Shown: positions 48,077 to 57,877, numbered from the stretch's first letter. The stretch: 64,000 nucleotides of DNA from Phycisphaerae bacterium (GCA_012744475.1 JAAYBV010000053.1:1-64000); one strand, 5' to 3'. Program-made: numbers and translations. The notes: generated from the sequence alone by a model not told the origin.

Positions 48077-48976
48077 CTAAGGTAGCGCGCTTCTCGGAAC
48101 GAAGAACGTGCCGCCCGCGAAGCCGTCCGGATAGGGCGGGACGCCTTCGGGCGTGGTGGAGATTTTCATGGGCACGACGTCCGAGGAGGAGTAGGTCTCG
48201 ACGTGTCCATCGGTGAAGGCTGCCCGGAGTTTCACGTCGGGCATGGCCTCCAGTGGATCGCCATCGACGGCCCAGTACGAGGACAGCAACTGGGTCTCCT
48301 CAACGATCCTGGCCCCCTTGAGTCTCTCGCAACTGCCGAACGCGCCGGGGCTGCGCCAGTGATCGTGGCCGAAGTAGTCCGTGACCAGGAGCTGATTGTA
48401 TCGCCCCATGCTGGCCGGACCGGTCGGACCTCGGAACAGCGTCTGCGATTCGGATAGATAGCCGACGTAGTTCCAGTAGAAGCAGTATGTCCCACCGAGA
48501 GGGTCGGTCCGGGGGGCTGTGTCCGGATTGTTCCAGTCGTCTCCGGCGTCCCACGCTTCCTGGAGATACTTGTAACGTTGAGGCGCGTTCGGGCAGAACA
48601 TCGTCTTGGCGTCGGGAATGTAGTCCGCCAGGTAGGCGCTCATCGCGCGATGCATCTGCGGACTTCGCTCCTTGATACCGATCATCTTCGTAGGATCGGA
48701 CCAGCTCCACTCTTCGCCGGTGCCGACGGTGGCCACCGACTGCGGATAGCGATCCTTGTTGTCCATGGCGTAGAGCGTCAGTGCGTTGCTGATCTCTCGC
48801 TGGTTGCGCATTCCCAGCAGCGCGCGCGCCTGGCGCCTGACAAGGTTTGCCGCCGGAACGAGAATGCCCATGAGCACCGAAATGATGGAAATGACCACGA
48901 TCATCTCCACCAGCGTGAAGGCCCTGGCGTCACCGGCTCCTACCGAGATGTTATGCCATCTCGTGCTGATCTCACG
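48077..48976 (-). CDS. Prepilin-type protein (H-X9-DG pseudopilin) without canonical start codon
   Basis: A 299-residue pilin-like protein. 'ARAFTLVEMIVVISIISVLM' is the prepilin signal and hydrophobic N-terminal helix, and 'AAFTDGHVETYSSS' near the end matches the H-X9-DG region typical of planctomycete pseudopilins. No in-frame ATG, GTG or TTG occurs before the signal: an in-frame TAA is followed only by an ATC at 48976, spaced 8 bp from GGAGG, so ATC may start translation or the sequence may have a base change. A good promoter lies upstream. It may be processed by a prepilin peptidase. Confidence 0.65.
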   Translation of the reverse strand, partial: REISTRWHNISVGAGDARAFTLVEMIVVISIISVLMGILVPAANLVRRQARALLGMRNQREISNALTLYAMDNKDRYPQSVATVGTGEEWSWSDPTKMIGIKERSPQMHRAMSAYLADYIPDAKTMFCPNAPQRYKYLQEAWDAGDDWNNPDTAPRTDPLGGTYCFYWNYVGYLSESQTLFRGPTGPASMGRYNQLLVTDYFGHDHWRSPGAFGSCERLKGARIVEETQLLSSYWAVDGDPLEAMPDVKLRAAFTDGHVETYSSSDVVPMKISTTPEGVPPYPDGFAGGTFFVPRSALP

Positions 48977-49454
48977 ACCCTCCGGATTTTAGGTAGTTTT
49001 TCCCTTCTACCTTTACGGTTACCCATTGTAAGGCTCTGTGTGGCCCCTGACAAGCACAATTCCTATTGTACGCCATCATTTTGACAAACGTGCGACATTT
49101 TTCATGATGGCTGCATATTGTGGCCTGGCAGGGGCAAGATCGCTATATGTAGTACCTCCGGACCTGTGTTGCTCTGCTCACTGCGAAAGAAACACATCTT
49201 CTGGCGGGCAAGGAGAGCAGATGCATAGTCCGACGCGGACGCCGAGACGCCGCATCGCTCTCCGTTGCCCTCTGGCCGGCCTCAATGCCGGCTTTCCAGA
49301 TTCCCATCACCACACTCGAGCTTGCATGACGCATGCAGGAGTTACTCCTCGGCAAACGCAATCACCCCGCCCTGATCCGAAGCCAAGATCGTATCTGTGC
49401 TGATAACGTTTCCGTACTACCCTGGGGCGCGGCCACCCACCGCGCCTCTGATCC
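48977..49454. other. Gene-free region with promoter for the prepilin gene
   Basis: A 478-bp stretch between the prepilin gene and the end of the beta-helix gene, both on the minus strand. Part of it is AT-richer than its surroundings and holds the promoter at 49025-49053. I see no gene, repeat or terminator in the remainder. Confidence 0.5.
49025..49053 (-). promoter_or_regulatory. Sigma-70-type promoter of the prepilin gene
   Basis: On the minus strand, TTGTCA (49053-49048) and TACAAT (49030-49025) are separated by exactly 17 bp. Transcription would begin near 49018, giving a leader of about 40 nt before the predicted start at 48976. Confidence 0.6.
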
Positions 49455-52043
49455 CTACCGCGGGGGCCATCCGCTCAGGCTTGCATAGGGCGTTCCGCCG
49501 TAGGCTCCCATGTTGATCCGATTGCCGTTCGGCGTGAGTTCGGCACGCGGATACTCGTCCGGGTCTCCGGTGTCGATACACGGGCTCGTCACCGAATCGG
49601 TGACCCAGTCGTCCCCTTGGGCGACGTAGCGACCATACTTGGACTTCAGGTGAAAATCGCCGTTGTCCGGATCGGCGAACAGCGGGTCCTTGTTGATGTT
49701 GCCCGCGTTCTTGTCGACCGTGCCCTGCTGGACGCAACTGTATTGTGCCTTGCACTGGAACAGGTCTCCCGTGCCGTTTTCCCAGAGGATGCAGTTGACG
49801 ATGCCCGGGTCGGCGCCGCCGTAGGCTCTGATGCCGAAGTCGTTGCGGACGATTGTCAGGTTTCTCAACGTGGGCGAGGCCCCCTGGTCACAGAGGATGG
49901 CCCCTTCACCGCAGCCGGTGATCACGAAATTCGCGACAACGCTCTGAGAGCTCTCCGCGCCCCAGAACGAGAACGCATAGCCTTTCGTCGCCATGATGAC
50001 AGCGGCATCGGCGGCGCTCTGAATGGTGATCGCTTTGCGGTTGAAGGTCACTTCATCGGCGGGGCTGAGAGAATAGACGCCCGGCCAGACGAGGATGGTG
50101 TCACCATTCCTGGCCAGATCGACGGCCCGCTTAATGGTTCGGAAGGCATAGGTCCGGCTGGACCCGCCGTATCCGTCGCTGCCGCTGGTTCCGTCGACGT
50201 GATAGACGAAGTGCTCGCGTCCCTTGCTCGCCTGCCGGGTCCCACCATAGGCGCCCATATTGATGCGATCGCCGTTGGGCGGAGGCTCTTCGCCGACCGG
50301 TTCGGACGGATCGCCTGTGTCGATGCACGGACTGTGGCCGCCGGCGGTGAGCCAGATGCTGCTGCCGGGGTTGTAGTGGCCCACCTGCGATTGCAGATGG
50401 TAGTCCTCGTTCCACGGATTGGTAAACAGTGGATCCTCGTTGATGTTGCCGTCTCCTGCGTAACCGCCCTGAATGTCGGAGTATTCGACGGGGTCGCGCA
50501 GGACCGGGTCGACGATGCTCAGTGCAGCGCCGTCGTTGTTCCAGACGATGGACGAGTTGACGAAGATATCCACGGCGGCGGACTGAATGCCGCCGGCAGG
50601 CGATCCGGATGTGGTGGAAAGCCGATTCTGCGCGATCGTGCAGTTGGCCACCGTGATGCTCGTGCGGCGCGACGCCGGCCCGAACGACGATTTCCACTCG
50701 GCGAAGATGCCGGCGCCGGCGCTGGCGGTGTTGTCGGAGAAGACACAGTTGCGGAAGGTGACATCCGTGTCACGTCCGGCGCAGTAGGCTCCTCCGCCGG
50801 TCAGATTGCCGGGGGCGAAATTGCCGGTGATGCGGGTCCCGGCGACGGTCACGATACTCTCCCAGCAGTAGAGGCCGCCGCCGAGGCTGTCGTAATACGC
50901 GGCGTTGTCCTCGATCGTGCAATTGACGATGGTGGCGCCCGACTGCCCGATCAGGCCAATGCCGGCGCCGCGACCGCCGGTCAGAGTGCCGCCGAACTCG
51001 CCGGCGACGCAGTCGTGGATGGTGCAGTTCGAGATGGTCGGGGCCCCGCCGACGCAGCCGACGCCGCCGCCGACCTCCGCGCCGCAGTCGAGGATGATGC
51101 AATCCGCAATTGTGGGACTGCTGAATTCACAATAGATGCCTCCGCCGATCGGATGGTTGGGGCTGCGGCTCCAGGACGAGGTGCTCGACGGAATCTGTGC
51201 TCCGAAGATGCGTCCGTGCCGGATGGTGAATCCCGACAGCACGCTGGCGGGCCCCTCCGAGGAGTGGAAGTAGAATCCCCGGTGCCCGTCCAGGTTGGCC
51301 GCGGAGGTAGGTTGGCAGTCGATGAACGTGCTGGAGGCCCCGCTGGTGCTGCGCACCGTGATGGCTTTGCCGCGAAAATCGATGTCGCGATTACCCTCGC
51401 CCGAATAGGTCCCGGGCGAGACTTCGATGACGTCGCCGCTGCCGGCGGCGTCGATGGCGGCCTGGATCGTGGTGAAGTTGCCCGGAACGTAAATGGTCGC
51501 CGCGGGCGAATAGAGCGACACCCTGAGGTTGTCGATCACCGCCCGTGTGCCCGAGAACGCGATGTAACAGGTTCCCTCTGCCGAAGAAATGGGCAGACTA
51601 CGGTGTCCAGCGCTCAAAGACACCGGCTCCGACCACGTCATTCCGTTGCTGGAGGTCTTGTAGGACAGGCGGCCCGGCTCCCACTGGGAGATGGTGGCCG
51701 TGCTTGGGAATGAAACGTCGATTTCCAGCGTCCCCTTCACGACTCGCTGTCCCTGGGTCGAGTCGATCGGGAAGTAGTAGCTCAGTTCGGCCGGCTGGTC
51801 CTTGTGATCGACGAAGGCCAGACCTCTGCCCTGGCTGCCGTAGAGGTAATACAGGTACGGCCCGGGAAGCGGGGTCACCCCTTCGGATCCGATCACCGAG
51901 TGGAGGTAGCTGTCCGATTGGGCTCTGTCTGTCTCGAAGTCATCGGCGTATGTGTAGGTCCAATCCGCGCGCACGGGATCCGCAGCGAAAACCCCGATCA
52001 ACAGAAACAGTATTCCGTATTGTGCAACTCTGATCGCTCTCAT
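49455..52043 (-). CDS. Secreted right-handed beta-helix protein
   Basis: An 862-residue protein with a signal peptide ('VAQYGILFLLIGVFAADPVR'). After a jelly-roll-like region (to about 180), 'NFTTIQAAIDAAGSGDVIEV' begins a pectate-lyase-type beta-helix with rungs such as 'GGGIYCEFSSPTIADCIILD' and 'GGGVGCVGGAPTISNCTIHD'. 'NGDRINMGAYGGTRQAS' and 'NGNRINMGAYGGTPYAS' recur at about 610 and 845, each after 'CIDTGDP'; this unit is frequent in planctomycete surface proteins. Function is probably polysaccharide binding or cleavage, but no catalytic residues are evident. Confidence 0.85.
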   Translation of the reverse strand: MRAIRVAQYGILFLLIGVFAADPVRADWTYTYADDFETDRAQSDSYLHSVIGSEGVTPLPGPYLYYLYGSQGRGLAFVDHKDQPAELSYYFPIDSTQGQRVVKGTLEIDVSFPSTATISQWEPGRLSYKTSSNGMTWSEPVSLSAGHRSLPISSAEGTCYIAFSGTRAVIDNLRVSLYSPAATIYVPGNFTTIQAAIDAAGSGDVIEVSPGTYSGEGNRDIDFRGKAITVRSTSGASSTFIDCQPTSAANLDGHRGFYFHSSEGPASVLSGFTIRHGRIFGAQIPSSTSSWSRSPNHPIGGGIYCEFSSPTIADCIILDCGAEVGGGVGCVGGAPTISNCTIHDCVAGEFGGTLTGGRGAGIGLIGQSGATIVNCTIEDNAAYYDSLGGGLYCWESIVTVAGTRITGNFAPGNLTGGGAYCAGRDTDVTFRNCVFSDNTASAGAGIFAEWKSSFGPASRRTSITVANCTIAQNRLSTTSGSPAGGIQSAAVDIFVNSSIVWNNDGAALSIVDPVLRDPVEYSDIQGGYAGDGNINEDPLFTNPWNEDYHLQSQVGHYNPGSSIWLTAGGHSPCIDTGDPSEPVGEEPPPNGDRINMGAYGGTRQASKGREHFVYHVDGTSGSDGYGGSSRTYAFRTIKRAVDLARNGDTILVWPGVYSLSPADEVTFNRKAITIQSAADAAVIMATKGYAFSFWGAESSQSVVANFVITGCGEGAILCDQGASPTLRNLTIVRNDFGIRAYGGADPGIVNCILWENGTGDLFQCKAQYSCVQQGTVDKNAGNINKDPLFADPDNGDFHLKSKYGRYVAQGDDWVTDSVTSPCIDTGDPDEYPRAELTPNGNRINMGAYGGTPYASLSGWPPR

Positions 52044-52756
52044 GGGAGCCGCCAAATCCGGCACCTGCTCCGGGGCTGCAAAAAGGCTCCGGGGGCAGCG
52101 AAAGCGCCGGCCCCGGAGCCTCGTGGGATATCGTGCGTTCCGTCATCACCCCTGGCGACCGACAGGCCGGGAGCTCCCTCAGCAGAGCTCCGTGCCATGC
52201 CGCGGAATGCGTCTTCGATCTTGAAGACATCCCCCCAGGTTCCACCGGTACTGTCGTCGGGTGCATCCGTGCCTTGTTGACGTCCTTGATGTGGCTGTCG
52301 TTCCCCCGGCGACCCACACGCACGATTCGACTCTGCACCCTTCCTTGCCGGATGCAGTGTAGGGATCTCGCGTGGTTCGGTCGGCCGCCATGCCGTGCCC
52401 GTCGCACGCGAGGGTTGTTCGGTCGCCCCAATCCATGGATGGATATCCAAGTTTTCCAAGAATGAGGCGATGGTGAGAAAAGCCCTCGGCGAAGCCATTG
52501 CAGAATACGGAACGGGAACCGGCCGACCCGAAAGGATGCCTTCGGCAGGCGCCTGCCCGCCATCGGCTCTCCATCCGGCTTCGATCCACCATCGAAGCCT
52601 TTCGGCTCTCGATGTTATCGGCCGTTTCCCCAACATCATCAACCCCCTTGTCAACCAACTCATCCTGTTCCGACAGAAGTATTCGCAATGAGCTTCGATC
52701 TGCTTCTATCGGAAGAAAACGCATACACAGTTAGCACCACTCCGGCCCGTTTCGCT
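52044..52756. other. Long gene-free leader region upstream of the beta-helix gene
   Basis: A 713-bp stretch between two minus-strand genes with only unconvincing frames. The last 80 bp next to the beta-helix gene hold the terminator-like hairpin. It may contain a long leader or a small RNA. No known riboswitch motif was recognised. Confidence 0.45.
52080..52120 (-). terminator. Terminator-like hairpin in the leader of the beta-helix gene
   Basis: On the minus strand a 10-bp stem (GGCTCCGGGG/CCCCGGAGCC) with a 16-nt loop is followed by TTTTT. It ends only 37 bp before the ATG at 52043. It could end an upstream transcript or serve as an attenuator for the beta-helix gene. Confidence 0.65.
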
Positions 52757-54631
52757 CTAATCCGCGAACGCTCCCCTGGCCAGTTGCACCAGCCAGAGGA
52801 TGCCCTGGCTCTGTTTGAGGCTGGTCCGCTCGGTGCCGCCCGCAGGAGCCTTGAATTCGCTCAGATCGCCGTCGAGATCCTGGAGATACTCGAAGTCCAG
52901 ATATCCCACGGGTCTCTGAGCCTGGAGGAACTCGATCCTCCGGATCACGTCTGCATCAAGATCAATGGTATAGACCAGCTTGTCTGTATCCCGAACGACT
53001 GTCACCTGGACGTCGCGTCCGTTGTTCAACAGCTCGGTCCGGAAGGAGATGCGCTGCTCGGCGGCATCGCGACGGACCGTGTCCATCACGTGCAGGCCCA
53101 TCCAGGGGCGGTTCATGCCGCTCAGGAAGCTTCCCTGAGGATAACGGGCCTTGGTCGCCCCGTTGGGGTCCTGGACGATCGCGCCGGCCGGGCCGTCGAT
53201 CAGGGTCGTCCCGTTGGCGGTGGTCAGTCGGAGCCAGGGGCTGTGTTCGCGGCTGGTCCCGTAGATGAACGGAATCCTCCCGGCGCCGGTGATGTCCTGG
53301 CCGCCGACCTGGCCGCGAATTCGCATGTACGTCCACCCGCGAGCGTGCATGGTGTCTCGATTGTCCTGCGGCGCCACGCCGGCCGACCAGTCGCTCTGGA
53401 AGTAGTCTTCCTCCAGAACGTTGCTGTGTCGGACCGTCACAGGGCGCGTCGTGCGGATCTGCCCGTCCTGCTCCTGACGCTCTACAATCACGAGCAGGTC
53501 CCGGCCCCTGGCGGTGACCGGCTGCATGCCATCCGGATTGCCGTCTGCCCGCGACAGGGCGCTCGCCATCGCGCGGCTGTCCGTCGGCAGCCTCATCACG
53601 CTCAGGTCGTTCAACCACATGCGATGATTGTTGACCGAGACGGTGCCGTCCTGATAGCAGTAGTTGGCCTGGTCGTCCTGCAGCCTCTGCTGCGACGATC
53701 CGTCGGCCTGGCTGCGAAGTTCGGCCCGCAGCATTACCGGTCCCTCGGGTCCCTCGGGGAAGTAGTACCAGAGCTTCTCTTGGGCGGCGTTCGGCGCGCC
53801 CAGAGGGGCGGCCACGTGAATGCCCGCCTCGGGCGTTGCCGCCGGCAGCTCCGGTTTGCTCGCGATGTAAGATGTCGTGGTCACCGTTCCGACGGCCAGG
53901 GCGCCCACCGCCGTAGCGGTGACGAGGGCTGTCTTGGTGGTCGCCAGACCCGCGATGCCCGCCAGGACGCCCGCCTGGGTCATCGCGGCCGGGACTGTAA
54001 GCTGAGCGGCCGCCGCCTCGCTGGGGGCGGTCATCTTGCCGAACACGACCAGGGCCGCCAGCAGGGACCCCTTGCCGAAACCATTGCGGGAAAGCTCCTT
54101 TTGCAGCGCCTTCTTGGCTCGAACGAAGAGCATCCGGGTGCTGAACTCGCTACAACCCATAGAATCGGCAATTTCGGCATACGACATGCAATCGTAGCAT
54201 CGCATGACCAGCACAGCCTTATGGCGTGTTCGCAGCTTCTGCATGGCCTTGGAGACGATCTGCTTGAGTTCCAGGCTGACCAGGGTTTCGAGCCCTCCCT
54301 GTCGTTCCCGCATGGGTCCGCGACGCCTTTCTTCTGATGCGGCAGCCTTCTTCAGAGCCTTTTCCGTTCGATGATGGCGGTGTAGCTTGTTGGTGGCGAT
54401 GCCGTACAGCCAGGACCAGAAGCGATCTGTCTGTTTGAGTTTGCCCAGTACTCTGCACATTTCTAACAAACTCTCCTGAACAATTTCTTGCGTTAGGTCC
54501 TCTTTGAGGGTCAAGCGGTAGACGTACGTGCGCAGGCGTTCCCTCGCCACGATGGCCAGTTGGTTGAGGCTCTGTCTGTCGCCTCCACGGGCCTTTTCGA
54601 CCAGTTCGATGTAGTCTGCCTGCATCTCCAT
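52757..54631 (-). CDS. ECF sigma factor fused to a membrane-anchored extracytoplasmic domain
   Basis: A 624-residue protein. Residues about 1-170 are a sigma-70 family ECF factor: 'YVYRLTLKEDLTQEIVQESL' and 'RFWSWLYGIATNKLHRHHRT' (region 2), 'KAVLVMRCYDCMSYAEIADS' (region 4). A hydrophobic span at about 230-255 is followed by about 370 residues of unknown beta-rich domain, probably outside the membrane. The fusion could let an outside signal control the sigma factor directly. The ATG at 54631 is preferred to the one at 54679, which lies in a TATAAT-like sequence; 54625 is another choice. Confidence 0.75.
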   Translation of the reverse strand: MEMQADYIELVEKARGGDRQSLNQLAIVARERLRTYVYRLTLKEDLTQEIVQESLLEMCRVLGKLKQTDRFWSWLYGIATNKLHRHHRTEKALKKAAASEERRRGPMRERQGGLETLVSLELKQIVSKAMQKLRTRHKAVLVMRCYDCMSYAEIADSMGCSEFSTRMLFVRAKKALQKELSRNGFGKGSLLAALVVFGKMTAPSEAAAAQLTVPAAMTQAGVLAGIAGLATTKTALVTATAVGALAVGTVTTTSYIASKPELPAATPEAGIHVAAPLGAPNAAQEKLWYYFPEGPEGPVMLRAELRSQADGSSQQRLQDDQANYCYQDGTVSVNNHRMWLNDLSVMRLPTDSRAMASALSRADGNPDGMQPVTARGRDLLVIVERQEQDGQIRTTRPVTVRHSNVLEEDYFQSDWSAGVAPQDNRDTMHARGWTYMRIRGQVGGQDITGAGRIPFIYGTSREHSPWLRLTTANGTTLIDGPAGAIVQDPNGATKARYPQGSFLSGMNRPWMGLHVMDTVRRDAAEQRISFRTELLNNGRDVQVTVVRDTDKLVYTIDLDADVIRRIEFLQAQRPVGYLDFEYLQDLDGDLSEFKAPAGGTERTSLKQSQGILWLVQLARGAFAD

Positions 54632-54998
54632 GCGGGGTACCCAACCCTGTAAATCACGTTTACCGGTATTCAGTGCCATTATATCAGAGTCGTGTAACGT
54701 TTTTTTCGATCCAAAGTCGATTTTCTGAGTGCCTGGAGCTTAATCTGGCTCAAGAGGGGCTTTCTTCTAACATACGGAGCCGCAAGGTCCTGGGGTCTTC
54801 GGCCGGGCCCTTGCGTGCGCTCGCCGTCGGGCAATCCCCTGTCGGACCGGTGTATTCGGCCGCGTGGCAGGGCCATGCGTTACGGGTCGCCTGCGATTTG
54901 GGGGCTAAAGTGCCCCGCCTGCCGGGTCGATACCTTTTCCCATGGGGGGACAGGAACGTGGAACATGATGTGAACACGGACCTTGCTAAGGGCCAACG
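54632..54998. promoter_or_regulatory. Intergenic region between divergent sigma and c-di-GMP genes
   Basis: A 367-bp gap. On the minus strand TATAAT (54683-54678) could be the -10 of the sigma fusion gene, but its -35 is poor. I see no other clear promoter or repeat. This region should contain the promoter of both genes. Confidence 0.35.
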
Positions 54999-57224
54999 AT
55001 GCTCGAATCTGGCGAACGTCCGGCCGGGATCGTCACTATCGGCCGCAATGACAACATCAAGCAGGCTGCCGCCAAAATGCTCGCCCACAAGGTCGGCTGC
55101 CTGATCGTCAATGATGAGAACGGCAATTTTATCGGTCTGGTGACCGAGCGGGATATCGCCCACTTCATCGCCGAGTCGGCCGAGAACGGCGATTCAGCAA
55201 CCGTTGACCGGATCATGGCCCACCAGATCATCTCGTGTGCCCCCGGCACGCCTACCAGCCAGGTCCGCGAGATCATGGCCCGTCACCGTATCCGCCACCT
55301 TCCCATCGTCGACAACGGAGTCGTCGTAGGTATCCTCTCCGCCAGGGATATCATGGGACGCCAGCTTCTGGAGGACCGAGCGGCGGCCGAGGAAGTGGCC
55401 ATGCTGTCGAACTGCCTCAAGAGCATCGACCTGAGCGAGGCGGTCGAGATCGCCGCGGCGGAGGTCCCGAAGCTGTTCGGCGCCTTCAACTGCATTCTCT
55501 GTCTCTACCCGAGCGGCCAGGAGGGGCAGACGCCGGAACTGCTCAGCTCCAATCGATGCCCCTGTCTGGGTGGGCATATGGACGAGGCGGTGACGATCCT
55601 CCAGCAATCCATTGAAGGTGGGTACTGCACGGACGGGATTTCCCCCGAGTGCGAAAGCTGCGGCGGCAAGCCCCCGCGAGTGGTCATCCCGCTTGAGATC
55701 ATCGGGCTCAAGGAGCCTGGCATCGACAAAGAGAAGCGTCTGTCCGGCTACCTGTGCATGTGCGGTCTGGACCCGGCCATCGCATCGAATCGGGAACTCA
55801 TATCCTACAAAGCCAAGCTCACCCGTGAGATTCTGACCGCTCACCTGACCAACGCCACGCGATACCAGCAGGCCCGGCTCAGTTCGCTGACCGATGCGCT
55901 GACGGGAGTGGGCTCCCGCAAGCTGCTCGAAGACAAGTTACAGGCCGAATGTGCCCGCGCGGCACGGTACAGACGTCCGTTTTCCGTGGCCATCATCGAT
56001 TTCGACCATTTCAAGATGATAAACGACGTCCTGGGCCACGCCACCGGCGACGAGGCGATCCGCCGGCTGGCCGCCTGCATGAAAGCGGAGAAACGCATCC
56101 CGGACGTGCTGGCTCGCTACGGCGGCGACGAGTTCGTCATTCTCATGCCCGAGACGAGGGCGGTCGATGCCAAGGTTCTTCTGGAGCGGATTCGCGCCAA
56201 GGCCCAGGCGATCCGGCTTCCCCAGGACACCTCCGTGTCGATCAGTTGCGGCGTGGCCGAGTGCGACTTTGAACACAACGATCCGCGGGACGTGATGCGG
56301 CGGGCAGACCTGGCGTTGTACGACGCCAAGAATTCCGGCCGAAACTGCGTTCGCATCTGGGATGCGAAAATGGCACAGCTCCTGAACGCCAACGACATCG
56401 AAATTGACCGGATCAAGTCGCTTCAACGGCGTGTGGCGGGCCTCTCAGAGAAGGCCGAGAAGATGTTCATGGAGAGCATCTGGGGCCTGGTCCAAGCCCT
56501 GGAGGCCAAGGACCCCTACGCCAAGACGCACACAGAGAACGTGATGCACTACTCGGTGGGCATTGCGCAGACGATGGATCTGGGGCCCAAGCACGTGGAC
56601 CTGATCCGGCGGGCCGCAATGATTCATGATATCGGCAAGATCGGCATTCCCGACGCCATCCTGTGCAAGCCGGATGAGCTGAACGCCCACGAGCGGGCGA
56701 TGGTCGAGCAGCATCCGATAATCGCCGTCCGCATCCTGGAGAAAATGAGCTTCCTCGAGAGGGAAGTCCAGATCGTCCGTCACCACCATGAGAAATGGAA
56801 TGGCGAGGGCTATCCCGACGGCCTGGCCAAGACCGCCATTCCACTGGGCGCACGGATCATCAGCGTGGCCGATATGTTTGACGCTCTGACCGCTGCGCGA
56901 GCCTATCATCAGACCCGCAACGTTTCGGAAGCCTTGCGGATTCTGAAGGACTCGGCTGGGTACGAACTGGACCCCGATGTGGTCGCGGCGACGGTGACTT
57001 GGTTCGAGAACATCGCCCGGCATTGCCATAAGGCATTGACCAAGCTTGTTTTGGGGGATCTTCTCCAGTGGCCGTGCGCTCCGGAGAAGGTGCGGTCATG
57101 CACCAACCTGTCGTCCGACAGGGAGCAGAAAGTTCCTGTCGAGCCGCAACGACACCCCGTCATGGTCTCCATCGGGCATGGCGATCCGGACCTCGATTCC
57201 GGCTCTCCCGGCCGGTCTTCCTGA
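54999..57224 (+). CDS. CBS-GGDEF-HD-GYP cyclic-di-GMP signalling protein
   Basis: A 741-residue protein. Two CBS repeats (about 8-125) could bind adenine nucleotides. A GAF-like region with many cysteines ('CPCLGGHMDEAVTILQQSIE', CESCGG) follows at about 140-285. The GGDEF domain has GGDEF at 375-379 and a canonical RxxD I-site (366-369), so it should be an active, product-inhibited diguanylate cyclase. The HD-GYP domain has HD 543-544 and GYP 604-606, which degrades c-di-GMP. Both synthesis and breakdown in one protein suggest switching by the sensory part. The last 50 residues look unrelated to any domain. Confidence 0.9.
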   Translation: MLESGERPAGIVTIGRNDNIKQAAAKMLAHKVGCLIVNDENGNFIGLVTERDIAHFIAESAENGDSATVDRIMAHQIISCAPGTPTSQVREIMARHRIRHLPIVDNGVVVGILSARDIMGRQLLEDRAAAEEVAMLSNCLKSIDLSEAVEIAAAEVPKLFGAFNCILCLYPSGQEGQTPELLSSNRCPCLGGHMDEAVTILQQSIEGGYCTDGISPECESCGGKPPRVVIPLEIIGLKEPGIDKEKRLSGYLCMCGLDPAIASNRELISYKAKLTREILTAHLTNATRYQQARLSSLTDALTGVGSRKLLEDKLQAECARAARYRRPFSVAIIDFDHFKMINDVLGHATGDEAIRRLAACMKAEKRIPDVLARYGGDEFVILMPETRAVDAKVLLERIRAKAQAIRLPQDTSVSISCGVAECDFEHNDPRDVMRRADLALYDAKNSGRNCVRIWDAKMAQLLNANDIEIDRIKSLQRRVAGLSEKAEKMFMESIWGLVQALEAKDPYAKTHTENVMHYSVGIAQTMDLGPKHVDLIRRAAMIHDIGKIGIPDAILCKPDELNAHERAMVEQHPIIAVRILEKMSFLEREVQIVRHHHEKWNGEGYPDGLAKTAIPLGARIISVADMFDALTAARAYHQTRNVSEALRILKDSAGYELDPDVVAATVTWFENIARHCHKALTKLVLGDLLQWPCAPEKVRSCTNLSSDREQKVPVEPQRHPVMVSIGHGDPDLDSGSPGRSS

Positions 57225-57877
57225 GTCCCGGCATCGCGCCGGGCGTGGCAGCGGCCCAGGACCTCTTCATGCCAGTACTTTCCATCGTCACCTCGCGGCT
57301 CGGCGGGGCGATCCGGTTGCGCCAAGCCTGCCAAACCCACATTAACGGTTGCATCATCGGACACGGCACGATACGCTGAACCCCTCATCTGCTGTGCGGG
57401 CACGGAGGACCGCCGAGGTGTCGTGTGGGGTATACCACAGGAGGCCCGCCTGCCCCGGGGTGGGTCAAGGCTCCATGGCTACAGCGGCGCGATCCTGCCG
57501 ATCGTCTCATCTTCGCCTGATGATCGCCCGTGTTCAATGATGGATGGCATCGGCCGAAAGGTGAAATATCCGCCCGGCGGTCGGCGTTCTTTGTCGTGCA
57601 GGAGCAGGAACGGCGGGTCCGGGCCTTCGGAAGCGACGGTTCCGTGTAACCGAAGGTGTCCGCTGAACCACTGACCCAGTGGAATGTCAGACGGAACATG
57701 TTTGCTTTCCAGCTCTTTGAAATGAAGGGAGGGAGAATCTCACGGAAAAGCACCGCGGGCATGTGACCGTCGGGAAGATCTGCCCACCATGAGGGTGGCG
57801 GATAAGTTTCCGTCGAGCCCGCCGGAATGTCTCAACAGCAGATCAAGTGAAACAGATCCATTGAAAGGAGAACGAAC
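57225..57877. other. Gene-poor region upstream of the type II secretion operon
   Basis: A 653-bp stretch. On the minus strand one frame from about 57735 down to about 57478 looks protein-like over about 80 codons (contains 'HVPSDIPLGQWFSGHLRLHG'), but it has no start codon before its stop on the upstream side, so it may be a decayed gene fragment. Nothing else is supported. Confidence 0.35.

Noticed and set aside
49617-51713. 698-codon plus-strand frame opposite the beta-helix gene
   Set aside because: Ala/Val/Asp-rich antisense product without a domain; the minus strand has the signal peptide and INMGAYGGT units.
52179-52724. 181-codon minus-strand frame in the leader of the beta-helix gene
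   Set aside because: No domain, no clear RBS, and several overlapping frames of similar length; it looks like a chance frame in GC-rich DNA.
52044-52756. A c-di-GMP riboswitch in the beta-helix leader
   Set aside because: I looked for the conserved GEMM-type core and did not find it; only the terminator-like hairpin is supported.
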